NCBI GenBank assembly: GCA_937915865.1
Contig: CALGIG010000010.1
Coordinates: forward strand, 124,001-188,000
DNA: 64,000 bases
Source: an uncultured Prolixibacteraceae bacterium
GTDB taxonomy: Bacteria > Bacteroidota > Bacteroidia > Bacteroidales > Prolixibacteraceae
Direction of reading: 5' to 3'
A model generated the notes under the pieces. The model did not search any database, was not told the DNA's origin, and was given only the letters and a program-made list of their open reading frames with translations. Position numbers and translations under genes: made by a program. The number at the start of each line of letters is the position of its first letter. Within the stretch, counting starts at the first letter, position 1. Shown here piece after piece: positions 27,323 to 37,400 of this stretch.

Positions 27323-29651
27323 AAGTTGGATTTTCATAGTACTGATTGGTTTGTGGGCCTGTGGCAATAAACAAAACTCCGTGAAAGATTATGCGAGCTT
27401 CGTTAATCCTTTTATTGGAACAGGTGGAGAAATGGGGCAGGGGTTTGGCAACATGTTTCCGGGGGCGGCTTACCCGCACGGAATGATCCAGCTAAGTCCC
27501 GATAATGGCGGGCATGGCTGGATGTACAGCGGAGGTTATCATTATGCCGATAAGTACATTGTTGGCTTTTCGCATACGCATTTAAGCGGAACTGGCGTGG
27601 CCGATTATTGCGATATTTCGGTGATGCCGACAACCAAATCCATTAACAAAAAATATTTTGAGCAAAGCGATTCGACGGTTAGCCAACTCATTGCCGAAAA
27701 TAAGCTCGATCCAAACAGTTTCATCAATCGCGACGGCCATCCGGGGCCATTCGACAAACATTTTTTTCTGAAATACCGTTCGGCTTTCTCGCACGATCGG
27801 GAAAAAGCATCGCCGGGCTATTATTCGGTGAAACTGCTCGACGATGATATTGATGTGGAATTAACGACTTCGGAACTGGCCGCCATGCATCGCTACCGGT
27901 TCAATAAAAATTCCGATTTGCAGCACATCATCCTGAATTTAGGATTTACAACTTCCGATCATACCCTAGCCGCAAAAATCAATTGCCGCACCAGCGACTT
28001 GATTACCGGATACCGTCTTTCTTCAGGAAAAGCAACAGCCAAAGTTTTTTTCGCTCTGCAATTTTCGCGTCCTATGCAACAGTGCCGGTTTTTTCTGGCC
28101 GATTCAACCGGTGAAAAGCGTGCCGTGGGCAAAGAACAATTGGCCGGCGTTTTTACTTTTTCGGGAAAAGAAAGCAACGAATTGCTGGTTCGTGCCGCTA
28201 TTTCGTCGGTTAGCGAGGAGGGGGCTTTGGCCAACCTGAAAACCAGCGATTCGTTCGGCTGGGATTTTGAGAAGATGCGCCAGACAACGCGCGACAAATG
28301 GAACGACGAGCTTTCTAAAATTTCGGTAACAACAACCGACAACGAAAAACGGACGATTTTCTACACCTCGTTGTACCACAGTTTCATTGCGCCGTACCGA
28401 TTTTCGGATGCCGATGGCAGGTATAAAAATTTTAGAAATATTCCAGAAAAAGCTGAAGGCTACACGCAATATACTCTGCTGTCGTTGTGGGATACGTTCA
28501 GGGCTGAAAACCCGCTCATGCTTTTGTTGCAACCGAAGGTGGAAGAAGATATTATCCATTCGATGCTGGCCAAATACAGGCAAACCGGCGAATTACCCTA
28601 TTGGGAAATATGGGGTCAGGAAGGTGGTTCGATGATTGGATATCATGCGACGGTTTTGATGGCTGATGCGCTGGCCAAACAAGTTGGCAACTATGATCTG
28701 AATGAATTGTACCGCTCGTTGGTGGCTGTATCGGAAACTGAGCGCAAAGGTCTGGGTTTTTACCGCGAGTTTCACTTTGTGCCAACAGATAAAGAAAAAG
28801 CCGGAACTGTTTCTAAAACTCTGGAATACTGCTTCGACGATTGGTGCATTGCCCAGGTTGCCAAACAATTGGGGAAGGCCGACGACTATAAAAAATATAT
28901 GGAACGTTCACAATATTACAAGAATTTATTTGACACGGCTTATCACCTGTTTCGGGGGAAAAACAGCGATGGAAGCTGGTATGAGCCTTTTCAGCCACGC
29001 TTCGCCGATTATGGCAACGCGCATTGCGTGGAAGGAAATACCTGGCAATACTCATTTTTTGCGCCACACGATCCGGATGGCTTAATTCAATTAATGGGAG
29101 GACCTAAAGGTTTTGAGTTGATGCTCGACTCGTTGTTTACTCAAACGTCGGAGCTACTGGGAGAAGATACCAGCGATGTAACCGGAATGATTGGCCAGTA
29201 TTCGCAAGGTAATGAGCCTGATCACAATTCCGCCTATTTATACGACCCGGTTGGCAAAATACACAAAACGCAGTTTTATACCAACAAGATAATGAATACC
29301 TTGTACAAAAATTCGCCGGATGGTTTGTGTGGAAACGAAGACTGCGGGCAAATGTCGGCCTGGTATGTTTTCAGTGCGATGGGCATTTACCCGGTAAACC
29401 CGGTGGATGGCCGCTATTATTTTGGCAGTCCTCAGTTCGAAAAAACAGAAATGCACCTTCCGAATGGAAAAACATTCACCATTTTGGCGAAAGGCGTTTC
29501 TCCTGAAAATATTTACAGCAAGTCAATTCTCCTGAATGGAAAACCGCTTGACAGGTTGTATGTAAACTGGGACGAAATTCAGGCCGGAAGTACGCTGAAA
29601 TTTGAAATGACTAATAAATCCAAACCAAATAATGAGCAAACTTCAAATTAA
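27315..29651 (+). CDS. GH92 exo-alpha-mannosidase-like lipoprotein 1
   Basis: A 778-aa GH92 protein with lipobox 'IGLWAC' (Cys16). The N-terminal domain opens with the family signature 'YASFVNPFIGTGG', 'MFPGAAYPHGMIQLSPDNG' and 'GFSHTHLSGTG'. The (alpha/alpha)6 domain has 'WDTFRAENPLMLL' (W392) and the catalytic-acid motif 'GNEPDHNSAYLY' (E634), then 'GLCGNEDCGQMSAWYVF'. GH92 enzymes are calcium-dependent inverting exo-alpha-mannosidases that cut alpha-1,2/3/4/6 mannosides or mannose-phosphodiesters; linkage cannot be read safely. It overlaps GH78 upstream by 8 bp and paralog 4 downstream by 20 bp, so the three are tightly coupled. Confidence 0.93.
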   Translation: MTRSWIFIVLIGLWACGNKQNSVKDYASFVNPFIGTGGEMGQGFGNMFPGAAYPHGMIQLSPDNGGHGWMYSGGYHYADKYIVGFSHTHLSGTGVADYCDISVMPTTKSINKKYFEQSDSTVSQLIAENKLDPNSFINRDGHPGPFDKHFFLKYRSAFSHDREKASPGYYSVKLLDDDIDVELTTSELAAMHRYRFNKNSDLQHIILNLGFTTSDHTLAAKINCRTSDLITGYRLSSGKATAKVFFALQFSRPMQQCRFFLADSTGEKRAVGKEQLAGVFTFSGKESNELLVRAAISSVSEEGALANLKTSDSFGWDFEKMRQTTRDKWNDELSKISVTTTDNEKRTIFYTSLYHSFIAPYRFSDADGRYKNFRNIPEKAEGYTQYTLLSLWDTFRAENPLMLLLQPKVEEDIIHSMLAKYRQTGELPYWEIWGQEGGSMIGYHATVLMADALAKQVGNYDLNELYRSLVAVSETERKGLGFYREFHFVPTDKEKAGTVSKTLEYCFDDWCIAQVAKQLGKADDYKKYMERSQYYKNLFDTAYHLFRGKNSDGSWYEPFQPRFADYGNAHCVEGNTWQYSFFAPHDPDGLIQLMGGPKGFELMLDSLFTQTSELLGEDTSDVTGMIGQYSQGNEPDHNSAYLYDPVGKIHKTQFYTNKIMNTLYKNSPDGLCGNEDCGQMSAWYVFSAMGIYPVNPVDGRYYFGSPQFEKTEMHLPNGKTFTILAKGVSPENIYSKSILLNGKPLDRLYVNWDEIQAGSTLKFEMTNKSKPNNEQTSN

Positions 29652-31887
29652 ATATTGCTTCTTTTTCTTTTTCCTTTTCGCATCTTTTGCTTTCGCAGGA
29701 TGTGGCAAAAAAATAAACTCTCATCCTGAAAATGAAGATTACAAAGATGTTCCTTTTATTCAGGAAACACATGTTGGCTATAAAATCAGCGACAATGCCG
29801 ACGACAACGAAGTTCGCAGCATCGCCGTGGATAAACAGTCGAATGTTTGGGTTGCCACAGCTGCCGGTATTTTTAGAAAGAGCGCCGAATCCAGAAAGTG
29901 GGACGAAATTATTACGGGCGAAAATAAAGGTCCGGCTTATTCAGTGGTAATCGCTGAAGATGGAACAGTATTGTTTGGGACTTGGAATTGCCTTTATTCG
30001 TACGCGAATCTGCAGCTAAAAAAGGAAGAGGGCCTGGTTCCTCCAATCTCAGTAATTTGCACTTCAGGAAACGAAACTTTTGCTTTGGGCCCGAATGGTA
30101 TATGGCAACATTCGGAAAATGGATGGAAGCAATTGAACTACCCGATTGCCCGCTCGGTAAGATGTGCCGAAACCGACGGAAAGGGCAGTTTGTGGGTTGG
30201 AACCGACGCCGGAATTTACTTCTGCAAAAACGGAAAATCAACGCTCTATCAAAATACGAATGAATTGATTAGCGCTTATGTACGTGCCATAGGGTTTGCT
30301 CCAAACGGCAATTGCTGGGTTGGAACGATGGGTGGTGTTGCAGTGCGAAACGACGAAAAACTGCAAAAGAAAATAACGCCTGCCGAAGGGCTTTCAAACT
30401 CGTTTGTTACCTGCATTGTGCCATCACCCGATGGAACGATGTGGATTGGCACAGAGCTGGGAATTGTCAGGTTTGACCGGGAGTATAAACCATCGTTGCG
30501 GTTTAGCCGCCGCTGGCTGATGAACGACAAGGTGAACGATATTGCATTCGACAATGAAGGAAACGCTTGGGTGGCTACCAATGGCGGCGTTAGCCAGATT
30601 AAGCGAAACACGATGACTTTGGCCGAAAAGGAAAAAGATTTTTACCATCAGCTCATGTACAGGCACATTCGTGAACCCTGGACTTGCGGAAGCGTTTATC
30701 TCGAAATTCCTGGCGACACTGCATCGTGGCGGCACGAGGACGATGATAACGACGGCGAATATACAGGAGGTTACCTCGCGATGGAGAGTTTTCGGTATGC
30801 CACAACCAAGTCGGAAGACGCCCATACGAAAGCCCGTAAAGCATTCGATTTTCTGAGGCAGTTGCAAACGGTTACCAGAACAGCAGGTTTTTTCGCACGT
30901 TCAATTGTTCCGCCCACATGGAATAAGCTGCATGATGGGAACCGGACTTATACTCCACAGCAGATTGCTGATGAATTAGTAAAAGACCCACGTTATAAGC
31001 CGGTTGAAAATCGCTGGAGACTTTCGGCTGACGGCAAATGGCTTTGGAAAGGCGATACCAGTACCGACGAAATGGATGGTCATTTCATGGCGTACTTTTA
31101 TTTTTACGAATATGCGGCCAACGACCAGGAAAAGCAGATGGTGCGCGATCATGTCAGGAAGATTATAGATGAACTGATCAGAAATAATTATAATCTGGTT
31201 GATATTGACGGAACCCACACTCATTGGGCGGTTTGGTCTCCTGATCAGATAAATCGTGATCCTGACTGGGCATCTGAAAAAAGTTTGAACTCGATGGAAT
31301 TGTTGGGCTACCTGAAATTTGCCTACGGCATTACCGGCGATGAAAAGTATCAAAAGGAATATCTTCGTTTGATTGAAAAGGAAGGTTACCTTGAAAATGC
31401 ACGCAAGGTAAATGAAAAGAATCCGGCGTGGCAAATATATTTCGACCGCACACTCGAAGGTTATACTTTCCCTGTTCTCTTCCGTTACGAGACCGACCCC
31501 AAAATAAAAGCAGTTTATACCGAAATGCTCGAAAAATGGATGGCTGATCAGGAAAGTGGCGAAAATCTGATTAACAATCTGGCGTACACATTATGCACCG
31601 GAAAAAAGATTAATACAGAACAAACCATCGATTTTTTGAAAGATGCACCGCTCGATCTGGTTGAATGGCCCATCGACCATTCGCTTCGCGAAGATGTGAA
31701 ACTGGTTCGTTACCCGATTATGGAAGAAGTTCAAATCGACAAGCTTCCGCCGGCAAGTATGCGGGCAACCGTTCGCTGGGACAAAAATCCGTGGTCGGCG
31801 AGGCAGGGAAACCTTCACGCCATGCGCGAGCCTGTATTTTGGTTGTGGCCCTATTGGGAAGCCCGCTATTTAGGAATAATACAATAA
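29632..31887 (+). CDS. Propeller-toroid lipoprotein, paralog 4 (unassigned putative CAZyme)
   Basis: A 751-aa lipoprotein (lipobox 'FAFAGC', Cys at residue 24). The propeller is clearer than in the other paralogs, with repeats such as 'KGSLWVGTDAGIYF', 'GNCWVGTMGGVAV' and 'GTMWIGTELGIVRF' of the two-component-sensor type. The toroid domain holds 'NDGEYTGGYLAMESFRYATT', 'WLWKGDTSTDEMDGHFMAYF' (D479, E480), 'THWAVWSPDQIN', 'HSLREDVKLV' and 'WPYWEARYLG'. The acidic cluster is represented by 'YFDRTLEGYTF'. Its start overlaps the GH92 gene by 20 bp, so translation is coupled to a mannosidase. Function is unassigned; see findings. Confidence 0.85.
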   Translation: MSKLQIKYCFFFFFLFASFAFAGCGKKINSHPENEDYKDVPFIQETHVGYKISDNADDNEVRSIAVDKQSNVWVATAAGIFRKSAESRKWDEIITGENKGPAYSVVIAEDGTVLFGTWNCLYSYANLQLKKEEGLVPPISVICTSGNETFALGPNGIWQHSENGWKQLNYPIARSVRCAETDGKGSLWVGTDAGIYFCKNGKSTLYQNTNELISAYVRAIGFAPNGNCWVGTMGGVAVRNDEKLQKKITPAEGLSNSFVTCIVPSPDGTMWIGTELGIVRFDREYKPSLRFSRRWLMNDKVNDIAFDNEGNAWVATNGGVSQIKRNTMTLAEKEKDFYHQLMYRHIREPWTCGSVYLEIPGDTASWRHEDDDNDGEYTGGYLAMESFRYATTKSEDAHTKARKAFDFLRQLQTVTRTAGFFARSIVPPTWNKLHDGNRTYTPQQIADELVKDPRYKPVENRWRLSADGKWLWKGDTSTDEMDGHFMAYFYFYEYAANDQEKQMVRDHVRKIIDELIRNNYNLVDIDGTHTHWAVWSPDQINRDPDWASEKSLNSMELLGYLKFAYGITGDEKYQKEYLRLIEKEGYLENARKVNEKNPAWQIYFDRTLEGYTFPVLFRYETDPKIKAVYTEMLEKWMADQESGENLINNLAYTLCTGKKINTEQTIDFLKDAPLDLVEWPIDHSLREDVKLVRYPIMEEVQIDKLPPASMRATVRWDKNPWSARQGNLHAMREPVFWLWPYWEARYLGIIQ

Positions 31888-31987
31888 AAAATATGCTATG
31901 AAACGAGCATGATTCGCTAATCACAAACACGGATGAGAATTTATCATGCGAGTTCCATCCGGCAATTAAAAAACAAATTATTCACGG

Positions 31988-33157
31988 ATGAAAAAGTTGT
32001 TAAGCCGTTTGAGTTTGCTGTTTGCTGTTTTAGTTGCAACAGTTACTTCGCTAAAAGCACAGGATAATATGCTTTGCCGCGATGCTTATTGGACTGAAGA
32101 TGAAGCCGCTGTAATTATGAAGAAGTGGGCTTCGGAATGGAAAACAAAGGCCGACTGGGAAAAACGCGCCGGAATAATTCGCGAAGGGATTATCAAAGGC
32201 ATGAAGTGGAACCAAATGCCTAAAACTGACAATAATTTCAAGCCCATTATTCACAGCACGCGGACAATGGATGGCTATATTGTTGAAAACATTGCGATTG
32301 AAAGCTTTCCCGGATTTTATATTACCGGAAACCTTTACCGGCCAATTAAATCCGACAAAAAATGTCCTGCAATTCTAAGTCCTCACGGACATTGGGAAGA
32401 TCGCCGTTTTAGCGCTGATGTACAAACCCGTTGCGCCTGCTTTGCCCGGATGGGGGCTGTAGTTTTTGCCTACGATATGGTTGGTTACGGCGATTCGAAA
32501 CAAGTAAACCACAATATTCCGATTGCCCTTTTGTTGCAAACGTATAACAGCAAGCGTGTACTCGACTACCTGGTTTCGAGGCCAGATGTTGATCCTGAAA
32601 AAATTGGCATTACGGGCGAATCGGGTGGCGGAACACAAACTATCATGATTACAGCTCTGGATAACCGGATTAAAGTTTCGGTGCCGGTGGTGATGGTTTC
32701 GGCCTATTTCTTTGGCGGTTGTACTTGCGAAAGCGGAATGCCGGTACACAAAAGCGATCATCACCAAACGAATAATGTTGAGATTGCAGCCCTCTGCGCA
32801 CCACGCCCCATGCTGTTGATTTCTGACGGTGGCGATTGGACCAAAAATACTCCCAAAATAGAAATGCCGTATCTGCAAAAAGTTTATGCGCTGTATGATG
32901 CCGAAAGCCGGCTGGATAACGCACATTTCCCTGGAGAACGGCATGGTTATGAGGCCAGTAAACGTTTTCCGGTTTATAACTTCTTCGACCGTTATCTTGG
33001 ACTTCATGCCGGACGAATTTACAAGGACAAGTTTGATGAAAGTTTTGTGACCGTTTTGCCCAAAGAAGCGCTGATGGTATTCAACGAACAGAATCCATTG
33101 CCATCAAATGCTTTAAAGGTTGACGAGGCGGTAATAAAGTATCTGAATCTGAAATAA
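31988..33157 (+). CDS. Secreted alpha/beta-hydrolase, acetyl-xylan-esterase-like
   Basis: A 389-aa alpha/beta-hydrolase with signal peptide (cut near residue 23). It carries the oxyanion-side 'SPHGHWEDRR', the nucleophile elbow 'GESGGG' (S212), and a C-terminal 'RHGYE' (H319). An acid is likely in 'ISDGGDWT'. This pattern is found in acetyl xylan esterase and CE7-like enzymes in PULs. It probably removes acetyl or other acyl groups from the glycan so that GH78/GH92 enzymes can act. Expression is with the operon; the 100-bp gap upstream holds no supportable gene. Peptidase or lipase activity cannot be excluded. Confidence 0.8.
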   Translation: MKKLLSRLSLLFAVLVATVTSLKAQDNMLCRDAYWTEDEAAVIMKKWASEWKTKADWEKRAGIIREGIIKGMKWNQMPKTDNNFKPIIHSTRTMDGYIVENIAIESFPGFYITGNLYRPIKSDKKCPAILSPHGHWEDRRFSADVQTRCACFARMGAVVFAYDMVGYGDSKQVNHNIPIALLLQTYNSKRVLDYLVSRPDVDPEKIGITGESGGGTQTIMITALDNRIKVSVPVVMVSAYFFGGCTCESGMPVHKSDHHQTNNVEIAALCAPRPMLLISDGGDWTKNTPKIEMPYLQKVYALYDAESRLDNAHFPGERHGYEASKRFPVYNFFDRYLGLHAGRIYKDKFDESFVTVLPKEALMVFNEQNPLPSNALKVDEAVIKYLNLK

Positions 33158-33162
33158 TATTA

Positions 33163-33308
33163 GCCCCATCCCCAAAAGGGAAGGGTGTAAGGCAGTGAAA
33201 CGCGAAATTTCGTTCTTTAAAAGAATAATGCTGTGAATATTCGCGCCAAAAGCCTCACCATTCGGGCTTCGATGTGAGCTCAGCCGAACGGGAGGTTTGG
33301 AGGGGGCT
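33163..33308. repeat. Dispersed MITE-like repeat, copy 1
   Basis: The gap between the esterase and the fourth phosphatase starts with TAGCCCCATCCCCAAAAGG and ends with GGAGGTTTGGAGGGGGCTTA, imperfect terminal inverted repeats. Its middle (AATAATGCTGTGAATAT, then GCCAAAAGCCTC) matches the copy at 52478-52614 (GAATGTACTGTGAATAT, then GCCGACAGAAGTCTC) in order and spacing. No gene is seen in it. It makes the upstream start of the phosphatase ORF unlikely. Confidence 0.7.
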
Positions 33309-33321
33309 TAAAAAAAGAAAT

Positions 33322-34287
33322 ATGAAGAATAAAATCTTGTTATTGATCTGTCTGGGAATTTCGTTTTCCCTTTCAGCAAAAAAATACGAAACAGTACGAA
33401 TAGGAATGTGTACCGATGTGCACCTGCCCACCATGCACGATGCCGAATACAGGATTACAACTTTTATTGATGCCATGAAAAAGGAAAAGCCTGATTTCAT
33501 TATTGAATTGGGCGATTTTGCTACTCCCGATCCGAAATACGCCAAATACTTCGATATCTGGAATTCTTTTCCGGGCGATAAATACCACGTGATTGGCAAT
33601 CACGAAATGGATGGCGGTACTTCGCGTGAAAAAGCGATTGCTTACCGGGGAATGAAAAGTGGCTACTATTCGTTCGTGAAAAATGGTTTTCAATTTATTG
33701 TGCTCGACGGAAATGATAAAAAAAATCCGGAGGTAAAAGGATATAAACAGTTCATCGGACCCGAACAAGTGAACTGGCTGAAGAACGAGCTGGCCAAAGC
33801 CGATAAACCGGTCGTTATTTTATCGCACCAGGGACTGGCACATTACAGCAGTGCCGACGAAGAATATGGCGTTGAAAATTACAAAGAAATGCAGTCGATT
33901 CTGGAAGCCCACAACGCTAAAAATCCGAAGTGCAAAGTGATTGCCTGTTTCAACGGGCACACACATTACGACTATGCCGAAAACATCAACGGAATTTGGT
34001 ACATCACCATCACATCGATGTCGTATCACTGGCTGGGTGAGAAATATGTGAATATTCAGTATGGACCTGAGGTGGATAAAAATTTTAAATGGATAAAATA
34101 TACAGCTCCATTTAAAGACCCACTGTTTACCATTGTTGAAATTTCGACAAAAGGATACATCAAAATTGCTGGCAAAAAATCGGAATGGATTGGAAAAACT
34201 CCCTGGGAAATGGGGTATCCTGAAAATTTGAAAAAGTACATGCGACCTGAAATTTCGGAGCGAAACCTGAAATTTAAGCTGAAGTAA
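33322..34287 (+). CDS. Secreted calcineurin-type metallophosphoesterase 4
   Basis: I start at the ATG at 33322 (321 aa), because it begins the signal peptide 'MKNKILLLICLGISFSLSA' and the earlier in-frame ATG lies in the repeat. Motifs are 'MCTDVHLP' (D32), 'LGDFA', 'IGNHEMDGG', 'LSHQGLAH' and 'FNGHTHYD', a complete two-metal site. It shows no purple-acid N-domain. It is the fourth phosphoesterase in 24 kb and is followed by the second GH78. A role in removing phosphate from the same glycan is likely, phosphodiesterase activity is possible. Confidence 0.85.
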   Translation: MKNKILLLICLGISFSLSAKKYETVRIGMCTDVHLPTMHDAEYRITTFIDAMKKEKPDFIIELGDFATPDPKYAKYFDIWNSFPGDKYHVIGNHEMDGGTSREKAIAYRGMKSGYYSFVKNGFQFIVLDGNDKKNPEVKGYKQFIGPEQVNWLKNELAKADKPVVILSHQGLAHYSSADEEYGVENYKEMQSILEAHNAKNPKCKVIACFNGHTHYDYAENINGIWYITITSMSYHWLGEKYVNIQYGPEVDKNFKWIKYTAPFKDPLFTIVEISTKGYIKIAGKKSEWIGKTPWEMGYPENLKKYMRPEISERNLKFKLK

Positions 34288-34318
34288 ATTAGATTTGGGG
34301 ATTTGGATGAGATGGAAG

Positions 34319-34382
34319 ATGGTTAAATTGTTATTTGGTTTAATGGCTAAAGTAGAAGACAATAATTTAATAATTTAACCAT
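34319..34382. repeat. Inverted repeat before GH78-2
   Basis: ATGGTTAAATTGTT (34319-34332) and AATAATTTAACCAT (34369-34382) pair at 13 of 14 positions with a 36-bp loop. It fills the gap between the phosphatase and GH78-2. Confidence 0.7.
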
Positions 34383-34435
34383 TCTCTTCAAACTCCAGCC
34401 TTTAGTGAACTAGACCTACTCTTAACTTGAAACTT

Positions 34436-37400
34436 ATGAAACGACTGATTTTTATTGTGGCTTTGTTGTTTTTGATTTCCTGCAATTCGTCAAAAAAAGA
34501 ATTTCGGGTAATCGATCTGCGTTGCGAATACCTCGAAAATCCGGTAGGATTGGATGTCGTCAATCCGCGTTTATTCTGGAAAATGGACAAGCCAGTTGCG
34601 GGAGCAAAGCAAACAGCGTGGCAGGTTCAGGTGGCGTCTTCCGAAGAAATATTGAAAAGCGGAACTGCCGATTTGTGGGATTCGGGAGTTGTGCAATCCG
34701 GTCAGTCGATTCAAATCGAATATAAGGGAAAACCGTTGCAATCGGGACAAAAGGTTTTCTGGCGGGTAAAAATCTGGGACGAAACAGGCACAGAATCACC
34801 CTGGAGTGAAACGGCCTCATGGGAAATGGCCTTGCTGAAAACTTCCGATTGGCAGGCCAAATGGATTGGAGCGCCCCAATCAATTACTTCGGGCGAAATG
34901 AAATATGCTTCGCCATTTTTCAGAAAAGAAATTGGTGTTTCGGGGAAAGTGAAAAGCGCCCGGGCCTACATTTCAGGATTGGGTTATTACGAGCTTTACC
35001 TGAACGGTAAAAAATCGGGCGATCATGTTCTTTCGCCGAATCAGACCAATTTCGACCGGCGCCAGCGCGAAAAGTGGAGCGAACCGCGAATTGGAAATAT
35101 GAATACACGGGTGCTTTACGAAACGCACGACATTACTTCACTTGTACAGGAAGGTAAAAATTCGATTGGAGTTGTGCTGGGAAATGGCTGGTATCAGCAA
35201 GCCGACCGACCCGATGAGCCGGCCTATTTGTATGATTCGCCGCGCCTGCTGGTTCAAGCCCAAATCGAATACGAAGATGGCCGGAAAGAAACAATTGCGA
35301 GTGATGCAAGCTGGAAAGTTTCTACCGGCCCCATACTTTATAACGGACTTCATTCCGGCGAAATTTACGATGCCCGGTTGGAACAGAAGGGCTGGAACGA
35401 AGCGGGATTTGATGATTCGAAATGGATACAGGCTGAATTGGTTCGCGAACCTGCCGGAACTTTAATGGCGCAGGTTTCGCCGCCCGACCGGGTAGTAAAA
35501 ACTATTCGCCCGGTAAAAGTATCCCAGCCTGAAAAGGGCATTTATCGTTTCGATATGGGACAAATGATGTCGGGATGGGCAAGGCTGAAAGTTTCAGAAG
35601 AAAAAGGGACTAAACTGAAACTTGTTTTTACCGAAGAATTTGGCCCGACTTATGGCCAAACCGATACTTATATCTTAAAAGGCGATGGCGAAGAAATATG
35701 GGAACCGCGATTTACCTGGCACGCTTTCAGGTATGTTGATGTAATTGGCTCTGCGGTTGAATTAACTGCCGATAACCTGGAAGGAAGGGTAGTTAATACG
35801 GATATTCAGTCGGCAGGAACTTTTGAATGTTCTAATTCGCTGTTCAATCAGCTCCTGAATAATTATCACTGGACACAACTGGGAAATGTGCATGGCTGCG
35901 TGCCTACCGACTGCCCACATCGCGAACGGCGCGGTTATACGGGCGATGGGCAAATTTCGTCGCGGTCGGCAATTTACAACTTCGATATGTCACAGTTTTA
36001 TACCAAGTGGCTGGGCGACATCAGTGATGCGCAAAATCACGAAACCGGTTACGTACCCAATACCACGCCTTACGATGATGGCGGCGGCGGAACGCCCTGG
36101 GGTGCAGCGTATGTGATTATTCCCTGGTACATGTACCAATATTATGGCGATGTTCATTTGTTGCAGCAACATTACAAAGGCATGAAACATTGGATTGCCT
36201 TTATGAAAAACAACCTGAATAAAGATGGAATACTGGCTAACCAGGGATTGGGCGAATGGGTACCTCCGGCAGTTGTAGCCATTGATCTTGACTATGTGAA
36301 TTCGTGCTACTATTTGCTTTGCTGCAACCTGATGGCACAAATTTCAAATGTTCTGGGCGAGAAAAATGATCAGGCTTATTTTAGCCAACTTAAAAAAGAT
36401 GCAGCATTCAGCATCAATAAGGTTTATTTCAACCCGGATAAAGCGGTTTATTCAGTGGGTTGTCAGGGCGCCAATGCTTATCCGCTGGCTTATCATTTTG
36501 CGGCAAAAGAAAACGAACAGGCCATTTTCGACCGACTGGTTCAAAGCCTGAAAAATGCCAAAATGCACTTCGATACCGGCATTTTGGGAACCCCTTTATT
36601 GCTCCAGGTTTTGACCGAGCAGGGAAGAATTGACCTGGCATATACATTGATGAACCAGCGCGATTTTCCGTCGTTTGGTTACATGGTTGAGAGAGGCGCC
36701 ACTACAATATGGGAAACTTTCCAGGGCGATGTTTCTCATAGTCACCCCATGTTTGGCAGCGTATGCGAATGGTTTTACCGAAACTTAGGAGGAATAATTC
36801 CCGATGCGGCTAGCCCGGCATTCAAACATGCTATTATTAAACCTTATCCGGTTAGTGGAATCGATTATGCACGTACAAAATATCCTTCGTTGTACGGAAC
36901 AATAAAAACCGATTGGAAAATTGAAGGCGCCGATTACGAACTGAATGTTACTATTCCGGCCAATACCACTGCAACTGTTTATGTGTTAGCTACCATTCCA
37001 GAAAAGGTTTCGGAAGGAGATCAGGATGTTTCGCAAAATAAACATATCCGGTTTGTTGGTCAGGAAGGACATTTTGCTGTGTACGAAGTTGAATCAGGTG
37101 AATATCATTTTGTTTCGGAAGGGGCGCGAATTTTATTGAGAAAAACCACGCTGGCTGCTCCGGTTATAAAACCGGCCAACGCCATTGCCCAGGAAAGCGA
37201 TACGGTAGTCGTTTCAATTGATGCCGAAGTAAAAGATGCTATCATTCATTACACAACCGATGGAACTGATCCGGATAGTTCTTCAATTACTTATGAAAAA
37301 CCACTTCGTATTATTGACCCAACAGTTGTAAAAGCCCGGTCATACAGCCAAAATTATTCAGCAAGTTATATACAAACCGGGGTTGTTGAATTTATCGATC

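Noticed and set aside
29632..31887. Hybrid two-component sensor (because of propeller repeats)
   Set aside because: There is no transmembrane helix, histidine kinase or response regulator part; the C-terminal half is a helical toroid.
33274..33321. Earlier ATG start for the fourth phosphatase
   Set aside because: It lies inside the dispersed repeat; the ATG at 33322 begins the signal peptide.
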